From Pelagovum sp. HNIBRBA483 (GTDB taxonomy: Bacteria > Pseudomonadota > Alphaproteobacteria > Rhodobacterales > Rhodobacteraceae), in NCBI RefSeq assembly GCF_040931995.1, contig NZ_CP162412.1, forward strand, positions 2,232,001 through 2,296,000: a stretch of DNA of 64,000 nt, written 5' to 3'. Position numbers and translations under genes: made by a program. How positions within the stretch are numbered: the first letter of the stretch is position 1; every line of letters begins with the position of its first letter. The notes beneath the pieces are model-generated. The model ran no database searches and was not told where the DNA came from. It worked only from the letters and a program-made list of their open reading frames with translations. Positions 18,585-27,245 of this stretch are shown here, piece after piece.

Positions 18585-18621
18585 AAACCGCGCCATCCCA
18601 TTGGTGCGGTTTTCACTTTTT
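18585..18621 (+). terminator. Terminator after the twin pilin genes
   Basis: A 10-bp stem with one G-T wobble, AAACCGCGCC and GGTGCGGTTT (18585-18594 and 18603-18612), encloses an 8-nt loop and is followed by TCACTTTTT. This has the form of an intrinsic terminator for a short two-pilin transcript. Confidence 0.65.
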
Positions 18622-18738
18622 CAGGGCGTCACCCAAAGTCGCGTGACCATGAAGTTGTCATGATTTGCCCGAAGTTCCGGCATGATCGTCGGAAAGTGTG
18701 AGTGATCTGGTGGCAATCCGTCGCCTAAGGAGTGAGTT

Positions 18739-18924
18739 ATGTTGAACTGGATCAAGCGTTTACGCACCGATGAAAATGGTGCCGTGACCGTCGATTGGGT
18801 CGTCTTGACCGCAGCAATCGTTGGTCTGGGTGTCGCGGTGATCGCCAGCGTCTCGAAAGGGGCACTGGATCAATCGAACGGCATCGGCGCCCATCTAAGC
18901 GCACAGACCCTCGTAGACTTCTGA
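18739..18924 (+). CDS. Flp-type prepilin, divergent copy 3
   Basis: This 61-residue prepilin shares the leader type (MLNWIKRLRTDENG) and the same AVTVDWVVLTAAIVGLG core as the two upstream pilins. The C-terminal half diverges (VAVIASVSKGALDQSNGIGAHLSAQTLVDF). Cleavage is expected after G14. The upstream ribosome binding site is AAGGAGTGAG. It lies between two hairpins and may be transcribed on its own, so it could be a minor or condition-specific subunit; this is inference from the divergence and spacing. Confidence 0.9.
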   Translation: MLNWIKRLRTDENGAVTVDWVVLTAAIVGLGVAVIASVSKGALDQSNGIGAHLSAQTLVDF

Positions 18925-18954
18925 TTTCGGGCGGCAACACTTCCGCCCGAAATC
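18923..18954 (+). terminator. 12-bp perfect hairpin at the end of pilin 3
   Basis: The arms GATTTCGGGCGG and CCGCCCGAAATC (18923-18934 and 18943-18954) pair perfectly around an 8-nt loop. The hairpin starts inside the stop codon of the third pilin. The following sequence (ATCGTTTACATTTC) has no continuous T-run, so it may act as a weak terminator or as a 3' stabiliser of the pilin message. Confidence 0.55.
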
Positions 18955-19082
18955 ATCGTTTACATTTCTGCAAAAATTCACGCGCTTGCCCATCATTGGG
19001 CCAGATTTCGCCAAAGTTGCGCACAATCATTACCTGAAGAATACGGGGCACCTCCGCCCCAACAGTAGCAAAGGTCCACATC

Positions 19083-19943
19083 ATGCGAGCAGTATTTGGT
19101 CTTGTTCTAGTTATCGGCATGGGGCTTGCGGGCTTTGCAGTCTACATGGTCAAAGGCTATTTCGAACAGCAACAGGTGGCCCTCGCCCGTGAGCGCGCCG
19201 CCTCAGCACAACAGGTTCCCACCGTCGAGGTGATCGCCGTCAACCGCGCCATGACCTATGGCGAACAGATCACCAAAGACGATGTCCAATTCATCCGCTA
19301 TGCCGAGCCCTTCCTCCCCGAAGGTGTGTTCTACACCGGCGATGAGCTTTTCCCCGAAGGCGGCGATACGCTGCGCACCGTTCTGCGCCCGATGGAGCCG
19401 AACGAGCCGATCCTTGCCGTCAAAGTGACCGAACCAGGTCAGGGTGCGGGCATCACCTCGCGCCTCGGCGCAGGCATGCGTGCCTTCGCGATCAAGGTTG
19501 ATGTCTCAACCGGCGTTTCCGGTTTCCTCCGTCCCGGCGATAGCGTCGATGTCTATTGGTCCGGTCGCGTACCCAGCGGCAATGGTGATGGTCAGATCCC
19601 CGTTACCCGCCTGATCGAAACCGGCATCAAGATCGTCGCCGTCGATCAGAGCGCCGATGACACGCTCAACCGCGCTATGGTCGCCCGTACTGTTACGGTC
19701 GAGGTCACACCGCAGCAGGTCGCCGCACTGGCACAGGCGCAGAACACCGGCGCGCTGTCCCTCTCCCTCGTCGGGCTGACGGACGATACGGTCGCAGAAG
19801 CGATCCAAGTCGATCAGGTGTCGCTCCTCAACCTGCAAGTCAGCAGCGGCCCCGCACCCGTCGCCCCCGCCGAAGAGGTCTGCACGATCCGTCAGCGCAA
19901 AGGCGCAGAACTCGTGGTCACGGAGATCCCCTGCACCGACTGA
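19083..19943 (+). CDS. cpaB: Flp pilus assembly protein CpaB (RcpC)
   Basis: CpaB is an SAF-domain protein of the Tad secretion apparatus that works with the outer-membrane secretin. The protein has 286 residues, an N-terminal membrane helix (about 4-24), a SAF domain beginning VEVIAVNRAMTYGEQITKDDVQFI, then the characteristic GAGMRAFAIKVDVSTGVSGFLRPGDSVDVYW segment and ARTVTVEVTPQQVAALAQAQ. The C-terminus holds a pair of cysteines (VCTIRQRKGAELVVTEIPC) that could form a disulfide. A strong intrinsic terminator follows, so it may be transcribed separately from cpaC. Confidence 0.95.
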   Translation: MRAVFGLVLVIGMGLAGFAVYMVKGYFEQQQVALARERAASAQQVPTVEVIAVNRAMTYGEQITKDDVQFIRYAEPFLPEGVFYTGDELFPEGGDTLRTVLRPMEPNEPILAVKVTEPGQGAGITSRLGAGMRAFAIKVDVSTGVSGFLRPGDSVDVYWSGRVPSGNGDGQIPVTRLIETGIKIVAVDQSADDTLNRAMVARTVTVEVTPQQVAALAQAQNTGALSLSLVGLTDDTVAEAIQVDQVSLLNLQVSSGPAPVAPAEEVCTIRQRKGAELVVTEIPCTD

Positions 19944-19982
19944 TCCGAGCGGTCAACGCGACCACATCGCAACACCTAAAAG

Positions 19983-20014
19983 AACGCCGCGCCCCAAGCG
20001 CGGCGTTTCCTCTT
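19983..20014 (+). terminator. Intrinsic terminator between cpaB and cpaC
   Basis: A perfect 10-bp stem, AACGCCGCGC and GCGCGGCGTT (19983-19992 and 19998-20007), with a 5-nt loop is followed by TCCTCTT. It splits the tad locus into an upstream pilin/cpaB part and a downstream cpaC part. The 183 nt from its right arm to cpaC probably contain a new promoter. Confidence 0.7.
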
Positions 20015-20190
20015 GGCAACCCAAGGCTGAATATGCGACCATCGATCCAATCGGCAGTGTTGCCAGTTATCCACATAAACTCCCTCCTACAGGGCATTGA
20101 TTCTTGCAAAAAAGTTGTTTTCAGCGCAGGTTGGGCACAAATGACGGAAAAATATTCCGCGCGAGACAGTGATCGGAGAAGGCAGGTCAC

Positions 20191-21633
20191 ATGAAAACCA
20201 CTGATTGTATAAGGGCGGCGCTTTTCGGTGCATCGCTCCTCATGGCACAGACAGGGACCGTCGCAACGGCGGAAACATTGACCGTAATGGAAGGCACCGT
20301 GTCTTCCGCGCTCAATGTCCCGATGAACCGTGCCGTCGTTGTCGAGAGCGAAACTCCATTCGCGGAACTGTCGATCGCCAATCCTGGCATCGCGGATATC
20401 TCGTCGCTCTCGGATCGCACGATCTACGTTCTGGGCAAAGCCCCGGGCCGTACCTCGCTGACCCTGCTAGGCGCCGATGGCCGGCTGATCACTAATGTCG
20501 AGGTCCACGTCACCCCTGACATCGCTGAGTTCAAAGAACGCCTGCAACAAATCCTGCCGGACGAAAATATCGAAGTCCGCACCGCTAATGATGGTATCGT
20601 GCTCTCTGGCACGGTCAGTTCAACTGCCAAACTGGACCGCGCGCTCGAACTGGCGCGCCGGTACGCGCCGGAGCGCGTGTCGAACCTGATGATGGTCGGC
20701 GGCACCCAGCAAGTCATGCTAAAAGTCCGCTTTGCCGAGATGCAGCGCTCTGTTTCCAAGTCTCTAAGCAGCTCCATCGGCATTCAAGGCACCGCCTTCG
20801 GTGATAATCTCGGCCTCGCGCTCGGCACCAACACACTCGGCAACGCTGCTGCTGTCGCCGCTGCCACCGATGGCGCCCTGCCCGGCGCAACGGACAGCAA
20901 CGGCGCGATGCTTTTTGGCTTCAATGCCGGCGGCCTCGAAGTGGGCATCTTGCTCGAAGCCCTCGAGTCCCGCGGCGTCGTCCGCACCTTGGCCGAGCCT
21001 AACCTCACCGCCCTTTCCGGACAGGAGGCCCGCTTCCTCGCCGGTGGCGAATATCCGGTTCCGGTGTCGCAGGATGGCGGCGCTGTCGTGGTTGAATTCA
21101 AGCCCTTCGGTGTCGAGCTGAACTTCGTTCCGCGCGTGGTCGATGGCGAGATCATCAATCTTGAACTGGAAGCCGCGGTTTCCTCTATTGATCCGTCCAA
21201 CGGCTTCTCCTCCGCAGGCTTCACCGTTGATGCCTTCCGCAAGCGGCAAACCTCCACCACCGTCGAAATGCGCGATGGGCAGAGCTTTGCCATCGCAGGC
21301 CTTCTTTCCGATGACTTCACCGATCTCAGCGGACAGGTGCCGTGGCTTGGCGATGTGCCGGTGCTCGGCGCCCTGTTCCGCAGCGCCGAATATAACCGCG
21401 CGCAAACCGAACTGGTAATCATCGTCACCCCGCATCTGGTCACGCCGTCGCGTGGCGAGGCACTCGCCCTGCCCACAGACCGCGTCCGCCCGCCGACCGA
21501 GGCAGAGCTGTTCCTCTTCGGTCAGGTCGCCAATGAAACCGGCCGCGGCGCCAATCTCCAAGGCGCTGCAGGCGAGGTCGCCCGTCAGGATTTCAGCGGC
21601 TCCTACGGCTACATCCTCGACAACAACAATTAA
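20191..21633 (+). CDS. cpaC: Tad secretin CpaC (RcpA), outer-membrane pore
   Basis: This type II/III-family secretin of 480 residues forms the outer-membrane channel of the Flp pilus. It has a signal peptide (about 1-27), an N-terminal pilus-assembly domain (NVPMNRAVVVESETPFAELSIANPGIADI), a BON-like segment, and the secretin core with EPNLTALSGQEARFLAGGEYPVPV and VPWLGDVPVLGALFRSAEYNRAQTELVIIVTPHLV. The ribosome binding site GGAGAAGG lies upstream. It heads the second tad transcript and is followed 18 nt later by an OmpA-type lipoprotein gene. Confidence 0.96.
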   Translation: MKTTDCIRAALFGASLLMAQTGTVATAETLTVMEGTVSSALNVPMNRAVVVESETPFAELSIANPGIADISSLSDRTIYVLGKAPGRTSLTLLGADGRLITNVEVHVTPDIAEFKERLQQILPDENIEVRTANDGIVLSGTVSSTAKLDRALELARRYAPERVSNLMMVGGTQQVMLKVRFAEMQRSVSKSLSSSIGIQGTAFGDNLGLALGTNTLGNAAAVAAATDGALPGATDSNGAMLFGFNAGGLEVGILLEALESRGVVRTLAEPNLTALSGQEARFLAGGEYPVPVSQDGGAVVVEFKPFGVELNFVPRVVDGEIINLELEAAVSSIDPSNGFSSAGFTVDAFRKRQTSTTVEMRDGQSFAIAGLLSDDFTDLSGQVPWLGDVPVLGALFRSAEYNRAQTELVIIVTPHLVTPSRGEALALPTDRVRPPTEAELFLFGQVANETGRGANLQGAAGEVARQDFSGSYGYILDNNN

Positions 21634-21651
21634 GGTGAGGTGAAGAAACCC

Positions 21652-22305
21652 ATGATGAAACCGATCCTCACCTCCGTCGCCGCGCTGGCCGTCCTTACGG
21701 GCTGCACCGGCGACCGCACCGGCCTGACCAGCTTCTACCGTGAGGCAGGCGCCGTGGTGGACAGCGGCAATTTCGGCAATGCCACGATGAATAACATCCT
21801 CGTGCAGACCAATCCGGAAGAATTCGCGCTCAACCTGAACCGCCGCTTCTCCGAAGAGGTGCCAACCACGGTCAACTTTGCCTTCAACTCGACCGCGCTT
21901 GACGATCAGGCCCGCGCCGTACTGGTGCGGCAGGCCGACTGGATCCTGCAATTCCCCGAGGTCCGGTTCAAGGTCTACGGCCATACCGATCTCGTCGGCA
22001 CCGATGCCTATAACCGCAATCTCGGCCAGCGTCGTGCCAATGCGGTCGTCGATTTCCTCGTCGCGCAAGGCATCGCGCGCAGCCGCCTCGAAGCTGCTGT
22101 CAGCTTTGGCGAAACCCAACCGCTGATCGTCACCGAGGGCCGCGAACGCGCCAACCGCCGCACCGTCACCGAGGTTCTGGGCTGGGTCGCCGATCATCCG
22201 CTGGTTCTCAATGGCAAATACGCCGAAGTGATCTTCCGCGAATACATCGCCAGCGCCGTACCAGGTAAGACGATAGCAGGGGTCAGCTCCGAATTCGGAG
22301 GGTAA
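21652..22305 (+). CDS. OmpA-family lipoprotein of the tad locus
   Basis: The 217-residue protein has a lipobox (LTGC, C18) and a C-terminal OmpA peptidoglycan-binding domain: VNFAFNSTALDDQARAVLVRQ, FKVYGHTDLVGTDAYNRNLGQRRA and ERANRRTVTEV. I prefer the ATG at 21652 over a GTG at 21640 because GAGGTGA sits 8 nt upstream of it. An OmpA-like lipoprotein next to the secretin is often seen in Tad loci of alphaproteobacteria; it probably anchors or pilots the secretin to peptidoglycan. A terminator-like hairpin follows. Confidence 0.9.
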   Translation: MMKPILTSVAALAVLTGCTGDRTGLTSFYREAGAVVDSGNFGNATMNNILVQTNPEEFALNLNRRFSEEVPTTVNFAFNSTALDDQARAVLVRQADWILQFPEVRFKVYGHTDLVGTDAYNRNLGQRRANAVVDFLVAQGIARSRLEAAVSFGETQPLIVTEGRERANRRTVTEVLGWVADHPLVLNGKYAEVIFREYIASAVPGKTIAGVSSEFGG

Positions 22306-22333
22306 CCACCACTCCTTTAGAGTAGGTCGATTG

Positions 22334-22366
22334 AATGGGCGTCAACACTGGCGCCCATTTGTTGTT
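22334..22366 (+). terminator. Terminator after the OmpA lipoprotein gene
   Basis: An 8-bp stem, AATGGGCG and CGCCCATT (22334-22341 and 22352-22359), with a 10-nt loop is followed by TGTTGTT. It separates cpaC-ompA from the cytoplasmic and inner-membrane tad genes that start with cpaE. Confidence 0.6.
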
Positions 22367-22526
22367 ATCGTAGATCAATTCCGCACAATTACAGTCTTTT
22401 GGCCCCAATCTCGTCATGATTGGCGGCGAACGTCCTTCTCATGGGATATTTACGTCCGGTTGATTCCGGACATCCCGCCACGCAGCAGCACTGCGTCGCG
22501 CGGGTCACATGACAAGGATGTTCAGG

Positions 22527-23777
22527 ATGAGCAGTAACGCCGCACAAATCGAAGACCAGGCTCCGATCATCGCCTGCACCGTCAGCCGTGATATTCAGAT
22601 CTTCGACCTTCTGATCGAGGACATGGAAACCGCCCTTCAAACCCAATGGGGCGACCTCAACTTCGAAGACGCCCTCGCCTTCGTCAATCATCCAGAGTCT
22701 GACACGTTGCAGTTTCTGGCGATCGCGCTCGATAAAGAGGACGAAGCAGACCTCGGCAAAGCCACCAACGTGATCGCCGCCGCCAAAGCGCGCGGCATCA
22801 AGGTCATCCTGATCACCGAGGATGTCTCCCCCGCCTCGCTGCACCAGCTCTTGCGCGAAGGCGGTGACGAATTCGTCCCCTACCCGCTCCCCGAAGGTGA
22901 ATTGCAAAGCGCCATCGACCGCGTTCAGGCCAAGGCCGAGCAGATGGAGATCGCCCCCGAAATGCAGAACACCCTCAAAGCCACGAATAATTTCGATGGC
23001 GTGGTGATCCCTGTTCAAGGCCTCGCCGGCGGCGTCGGCGCAACCACATTCGCGGTCAATCTGGCGTGGGAACTGGCAAGCATCGATGCAGAAAACCCGC
23101 CGCGCGTCCTCTTGCTGGATCTCGATCTCCAGCAAGGCAGCACCGCCACCTATCTCGACCTTCCCCGCCGCGAAGCTGTCCTCGAACTGCTGACCGATAC
23201 CGAGAATATGGACAGCGAAGTCTTCATGCAGGCGCTTCTCAGCTTCAACCAGCGCCTTCAGGTGTTGACCGCGCCTTCCGAGATGGTCCCGCTCGACATC
23301 ATCAGCCCCGATGACATCGACCGCCTGTTGGAAATGGCCCGCGTCAATTTCGATTACGTCGTCATCGATATGCCCACAACGATGGTCGAATGGTCGCAAA
23401 ACGTGCTGGAGGCCGCGCATATCTATTTTGCGCTGCTGGAGCTGGATATGCGTTCCGCCCAAAACACCCTGCGCCTCAAGCGCGCCCTGCAATCAGAGGA
23501 ACTACCGTTTGATAAAATGCGCTTCCTGCTGAACCGTGGCCCTAAATTCACCGATCTCAGCGCCCGCTCCCGTGTCAAACGTCTGGCCGAAAGCCTCGGC
23601 ATCTCGATCGATGTGCAGCTCCCCGACGGCGGCAAGCAGGTCACGATGAATGCCGATCACGGCCTGCCACTGTCCGAGGGCCAGCCGAAAAACCCGCTCC
23701 GCAAGGAAATCGCCAAGCTCGCCCAAGGCGTGCACGAGGTGAATGTCGAAGAAACCCGCGCGACGGGCACACGCTAA
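22527..23777 (+). CDS. cpaE: Pilus assembly protein CpaE/TadZ (ParA/MinD-like)
   Basis: TadZ localises the Tad machine to the cell pole. The chosen start (22527, MSSNAAQIED) has AAGGA at good spacing; two ATGs lie 9 and 18 nt upstream in frame. The N-terminal receiver-like domain (about 1-145) is followed by a MinD/ParA fold with a degenerate Walker A, GLAGGVGATT, in which A172 stands where canonical deviant Walker motifs have Lys. LLLDLDLQQGS follows. Such atypical ATPase sites are known in TadZ. It is the first gene of the cpaE-cpaF-tadB-tadC block. Confidence 0.94.
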   Translation: MSSNAAQIEDQAPIIACTVSRDIQIFDLLIEDMETALQTQWGDLNFEDALAFVNHPESDTLQFLAIALDKEDEADLGKATNVIAAAKARGIKVILITEDVSPASLHQLLREGGDEFVPYPLPEGELQSAIDRVQAKAEQMEIAPEMQNTLKATNNFDGVVIPVQGLAGGVGATTFAVNLAWELASIDAENPPRVLLLDLDLQQGSTATYLDLPRREAVLELLTDTENMDSEVFMQALLSFNQRLQVLTAPSEMVPLDIISPDDIDRLLEMARVNFDYVVIDMPTTMVEWSQNVLEAAHIYFALLELDMRSAQNTLRLKRALQSEELPFDKMRFLLNRGPKFTDLSARSRVKRLAESLGISIDVQLPDGGKQVTMNADHGLPLSEGQPKNPLRKEIAKLAQGVHEVNVEETRATGTR

Positions 23778-23786
23778 GGAACGCTC

Positions 23787-25250
23787 ATGTTTTCCAAGTA
23801 TAAAAAGACCCCCGCGAAAAACGGCACGCCAGTCGCGGCTATGGCCGCCGCCTCCAAAGCAGCCGCCCCTGCCGCCCCTGCCGCCGCTGCGCCCGAAACC
23901 GAGCGCAAATCGCTGATGCGCCAGATGCCGGCCAAGAAAGTGGCCGAACCCATCGCCGTGGATAAAGAGCGCAAGCGCAAGGAAAAGCTGGGCGAGATCA
24001 AGCTGGAGGTCCACAAGGCGCTTCTTGATAACCTCAACCTCGCCGCGCTCGACAAAGCCACCGAGCAAGACTTGCGCAACGAGATCAATGCCATCGCCGC
24101 CGAAACGCTCGAAGACATCGGCGCCGCCCTCACCCGTGAAGAACGTCAGGCCCTCAACCAGGATCTCTACCACGAAGTCACTGGCCTGGGCCCGCTCGAG
24201 GCCTTGCTGAAGGACGACACGGTCAACGATATCCTCGTAAACGGCCCGCAGCAGATCTTCGTTGAACGTGACGGCCGCCTCGAGATGACCGACATCACCT
24301 TTAAGGACGAACGCCACCTCCTGCGGATCATCGATAAGATCGTCTCCGCCGTGGGCCGCCGCGTCGATGAATCGAACCCCTATGTTGACGCCCGCCTCGC
24401 TGACGGTTCGCGTTTCAACGCGATGGTCGGCCCGATCGCGGTGGATGGCTCGCTTGTCTCCATCCGTAAATTCAAAAAAGAGAAGCTTGGGATCAGCGAT
24501 CTCGTGAAGTTCGGCGCGTTTTCCGAGGAAATGGCCGCCTATCTTCAGGCCGCTGTCTCTACCCGCCTGAACGTGATCGTGTCGGGCGGTACCGGCTCGG
24601 GTAAAACCACCACGCTCAACGCCCTGTCCAGCTTCATCGACGACGCAGAGCGCATCCTCACCATCGAGGACACGGCAGAACTTCAGCTGCAACAAACCCA
24701 TGTGGGCCGCATGGAAAGCCGCCCGCCCAACGTCGAAGGCAAAGGCGCTGTCACCCAGCGCGACTGTCTGCGTAACGCCCTGCGGATGCGTCCTGACCGG
24801 ATCATCGTCGGCGAAACGCGCGGCGAGGAAGTGATCGACATGTTGCAGGCCATGAACACCGGCCACGACGGGTCGATGACCACGATCCACGCCAACTCCG
24901 CCCGCGACGGTGTCAGCCGTCTCGAAAACATGATCGCGATGGCCGGTATTGAAATGCCGATCAAGGCCGTCCGCAGCCAGATCGCATCGGCTGTGAATCT
25001 CATCGTGCAGGCCTCGCGCTTGCAGGACGGCTCCCGCCGCATGGTTTCCATCACCGAAATCACCGGCATGGAGGGCGACGTGATCTCCATGCAGGAGGTG
25101 TTCCGCTTCCAGCGCGTTGGCCTCACCCCAGAAAACAAGATCATCGGCCATTTCACCGCCACCGGCGTTCGCTCCCACTTCTCCGAGCGCTTCCGCCTTT
25201 GGGGCTATGACCTGCCTGCCGAAATCTTTGAACCGACGAACGGAGTCTGA
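23787..25250 (+). CDS. cpaF: Tad secretion ATPase CpaF/TadA
   Basis: This cytoplasmic type II/IV secretion ATPase powers Flp pilus extension and, in some Tad systems, retraction. It has 487 residues: an Ala/Lys-rich N-terminus (about 1-60), then the conserved [21 protein letters not shown] segment, Walker [10 protein letters not shown] (267-275), [11 protein letters not shown] (Asp box), RPPNVEGKG, Walker [16 protein letters not shown] and the His box [17 protein letters not shown]. It starts 9 nt after cpaE and ends 2 nt before tadB. Confidence 0.97.
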   Translation: MFSKYKKTPAKNGTPVAAMAAASKAAAPAAPAAAAPETERKSLMRQMPAKKVAEPIAVDKERKRKEKLGEIKLEVHKALLDNLNLAALDKATEQDLRNEINAIAAETLEDIGAALTREERQALNQDLYHEVTGLGPLEALLKDDTVNDILVNGPQQIFVERDGRLEMTDITFKDERHLLRIIDKIVSAVGRRVDESNPYVDARLADGSRFNAMVGPIAVDGSLVSIRKFKKEKLGISDLVKFGAFSEEMAAYLQAAVSTRLNVIVSGGTGSGKTTTLNALSSFIDDAERILTIEDTAELQLQQTHVGRMESRPPNVEGKGAVTQRDCLRNALRMRPDRIIVGETRGEEVIDMLQAMNTGHDGSMTTIHANSARDGVSRLENMIAMAGIEMPIKAVRSQIASAVNLIVQASRLQDGSRRMVSITEITGMEGDVISMQEVFRFQRVGLTPENKIIGHFTATGVRSHFSERFRLWGYDLPAEIFEPTNGV

Positions 25251-25252
25251 TC

Positions 25253-26224
25253 ATGACCGGCATCAATATCGAGGTGATCATCTACGGCGTGATCTTCGTC
25301 GCCGTTCTTGTCCTCGTCGAAGGCATCTACCTCACCGTCTTCGGCAAATCGATCAGCCTCAACAGTCGCGTCAACCGGCGGCTCGAACTGCTCGAAAAGG
25401 GCGCCAATCGCGAGCAGGTGCTCGAACAACTCCGCAAGGAGATGACCCAGCACCTCAAATCGCAGTCGATCCCGCTCTATTCGATCCTCGCGACCAAGGC
25501 ACAAAAGGCCAATATCGCCTTCAGCCCGCCGCAGATCATCATGCTGATGGGCGGTCTTGCGGTGATGTCCTACGTCATGCTCACCGTCGGCACATCCGCC
25601 TCCACCCCGATCCGCATCGCCGTGGCCATCGCGATGGGCATCGGCGGCGTTTATATGTGGATCAACAACAAGGCCAAGAAGCGCCTGAGCATGATCGAAG
25701 AGCAGCTCCCCGATGCGGTCGAGCTGATGGTGCGCTCCCTCCGCGTCGGCCACCCGTTCTCTTCCGCGATCAACATAGTCGCCAAAGAGGTGCCCGATCC
25801 CCTCGCTTCTGAAATGGGTGTGATCGCGGATGAGGCCGCCTATGGCCGCGATATGGGCGAAAGCCTCAAATCACTGGCCGAGCGGATGGATATGCAGGAT
25901 TTGCGCTTCCTCGCCGTGGCCGTGACCATCCAGCAGCAATCGGGCGGCAACCTTGCCGAAATCCTCGATGGCCTGTCAAAAGTGATCCGCTCCCGCTTCA
26001 AGCTGTTCCGCCGCGTAAAGGCGATCACTGCAGAGGCCAAATGGTCCGGCATGTTCCTTTCCGGCTTTCCCATCGTGGCGCTGGTGATGATCAACGTGAT
26101 CCAGCCCAACTACTACGACGACGTGAAAGACACTTCCGTTTTCATTCCCGCCTGTCTCGTCGTTGCCGCCTTCCTCGTCGCGAACGTGTTCGTGATGCGG
26201 ACCCTCGTGAACATCAAGGTCTAG
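25253..26224 (+). CDS. tadB: Tad inner-membrane platform protein TadB
   Basis: This is a GspF-like type II secretion F-domain protein of 323 residues. It has an N-terminal helix (about 6-26), a helix pair (about 90-130), the T2SSF domain (EEQLPDAVELMVRSLRVGHPFSSAI...) and C-terminal helices (IVALVMINVIQPNYY and ACLVVAAFLVANVFVM). TadB and TadC together form the platform on which the TadA ATPase acts. It begins 2 nt after cpaF and lies 9 nt before tadC. Confidence 0.95.
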   Translation: MTGINIEVIIYGVIFVAVLVLVEGIYLTVFGKSISLNSRVNRRLELLEKGANREQVLEQLRKEMTQHLKSQSIPLYSILATKAQKANIAFSPPQIIMLMGGLAVMSYVMLTVGTSASTPIRIAVAIAMGIGGVYMWINNKAKKRLSMIEEQLPDAVELMVRSLRVGHPFSSAINIVAKEVPDPLASEMGVIADEAAYGRDMGESLKSLAERMDMQDLRFLAVAVTIQQQSGGNLAEILDGLSKVIRSRFKLFRRVKAITAEAKWSGMFLSGFPIVALVMINVIQPNYYDDVKDTSVFIPACLVVAAFLVANVFVMRTLVNIKV

Positions 26225-26233
26225 GAGCCCGCC

Positions 26234-27238
26234 ATGTCCCTTATGAGTAATGTGAACCAGATGGTCACAGACATGCTCGGCCCCTTCGGCTGGCTGATGA
26301 TCGTGGGCGTTCTGGGCTTCATGCTGGTGCTGATCGCGCTGCCGGTGGTGATGCAAAAAGAGGAAGACCCCCTCGACAAGCTGAACAAGGAAAACCGCGC
26401 CAAAGCCAAAGCCGCCGAGCTTGCGGGCCGAGAAACTCGCCTGCGCACGGCCAATGGCAAGGATAAGCTGGAGAAATATTCCAACTTCCTCGAACCCCAA
26501 AACGCCGAGGAATACAGCGCCGTTAAACTCAAGCTCCTGCAAGCGGGCTATAAGTCCAAAAATGCCGTGCGAATGTATCACTTCTCGCAATTCGCACTTG
26601 GCATCACCCTCTTGCTCGCAGGCCTCGCCTATACGCTCTACAAGATCAACATCGCCCCCGATGGCGAGGAGATGAGCACCCAATCCATGATCATGTCTGC
26701 CGCCCTGCCCGGCGTGGTGGGTTACATGATGCCCAAATACTGGGTTACGCGCCGTCAGGCAGAGCGTCAGGAACAAATCATCAATGGCTTCCCCGACAGC
26801 CTCGATATGATGCTCGTCTGCGTCGAAGCGGGCCAATCGCTTGACCAGTCGATCATCCGCGTCTCCCGCGAAATCCGCGCAGGCTTCCCCGCGCTGGCGG
26901 AAGAGTTCGAGATCGTCAGCTACGAAATGAAAGCCGGTAAAGACCGCATTCAGGTGCTGCGCGATATGTCCGAACGCGCCGGCGTGGCCGATGTGCAGAG
27001 CTTCGTCACCGTACTGATCCAGTCGCAGCAATTTGGCACCTCGATCGCCGAAGCCCTGCGCGTCTATTCGTCTGAGATGCGTGACAAGCGCGTGATGCGC
27101 GCCGAAGAGAAAGCCAATACCCTACCCACCAAGATGACCCTTGCGACGATGATGTTGACGGTGCCGCCGCTTCTGATCATTCTGATCGGACCATCGGTCT
27201 ACGGAATTGCGGAGACCCTGTCGAACGCCAATTTCTAG
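26234..27238 (+). CDS. tadC: Tad inner-membrane platform protein TadC
   Basis: This second GspF-like platform protein has 334 residues. It contains an N-terminal helix (GWLMIVGVLGFMLVLIALPVV), a central helix pair, the T2SSF domain (GFPDSLDMMLVCVEAGQSLDQSIIRVSREIRAGFPALAEEF) and a C-terminal helix (MTLATMMLTVPPLLIILIGPSVYG). The segment SFVTVLIQSQQFGTSIAEALRVYSSEMRDKR is typical. It is followed 7 nt later by a TPR lipoprotein gene. Confidence 0.95.
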   Translation: MSLMSNVNQMVTDMLGPFGWLMIVGVLGFMLVLIALPVVMQKEEDPLDKLNKENRAKAKAAELAGRETRLRTANGKDKLEKYSNFLEPQNAEEYSAVKLKLLQAGYKSKNAVRMYHFSQFALGITLLLAGLAYTLYKINIAPDGEEMSTQSMIMSAALPGVVGYMMPKYWVTRRQAERQEQIINGFPDSLDMMLVCVEAGQSLDQSIIRVSREIRAGFPALAEEFEIVSYEMKAGKDRIQVLRDMSERAGVADVQSFVTVLIQSQQFGTSIAEALRVYSSEMRDKRVMRAEEKANTLPTKMTLATMMLTVPPLLIILIGPSVYGIAETLSNANF

Positions 27239-27245
27239 GGGGCGC

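Noticed and set aside
20764-22197. 477-codon open frame on the minus strand
   Set aside because: It is antisense to cpaC and the OmpA lipoprotein gene, and is Gly/Ala/Asp-rich without any motif.
23502-25178. 558-codon open frame on the minus strand
   Set aside because: It is antisense to cpaF and the end of cpaE; the Walker motifs on the plus strand decide the coding strand.
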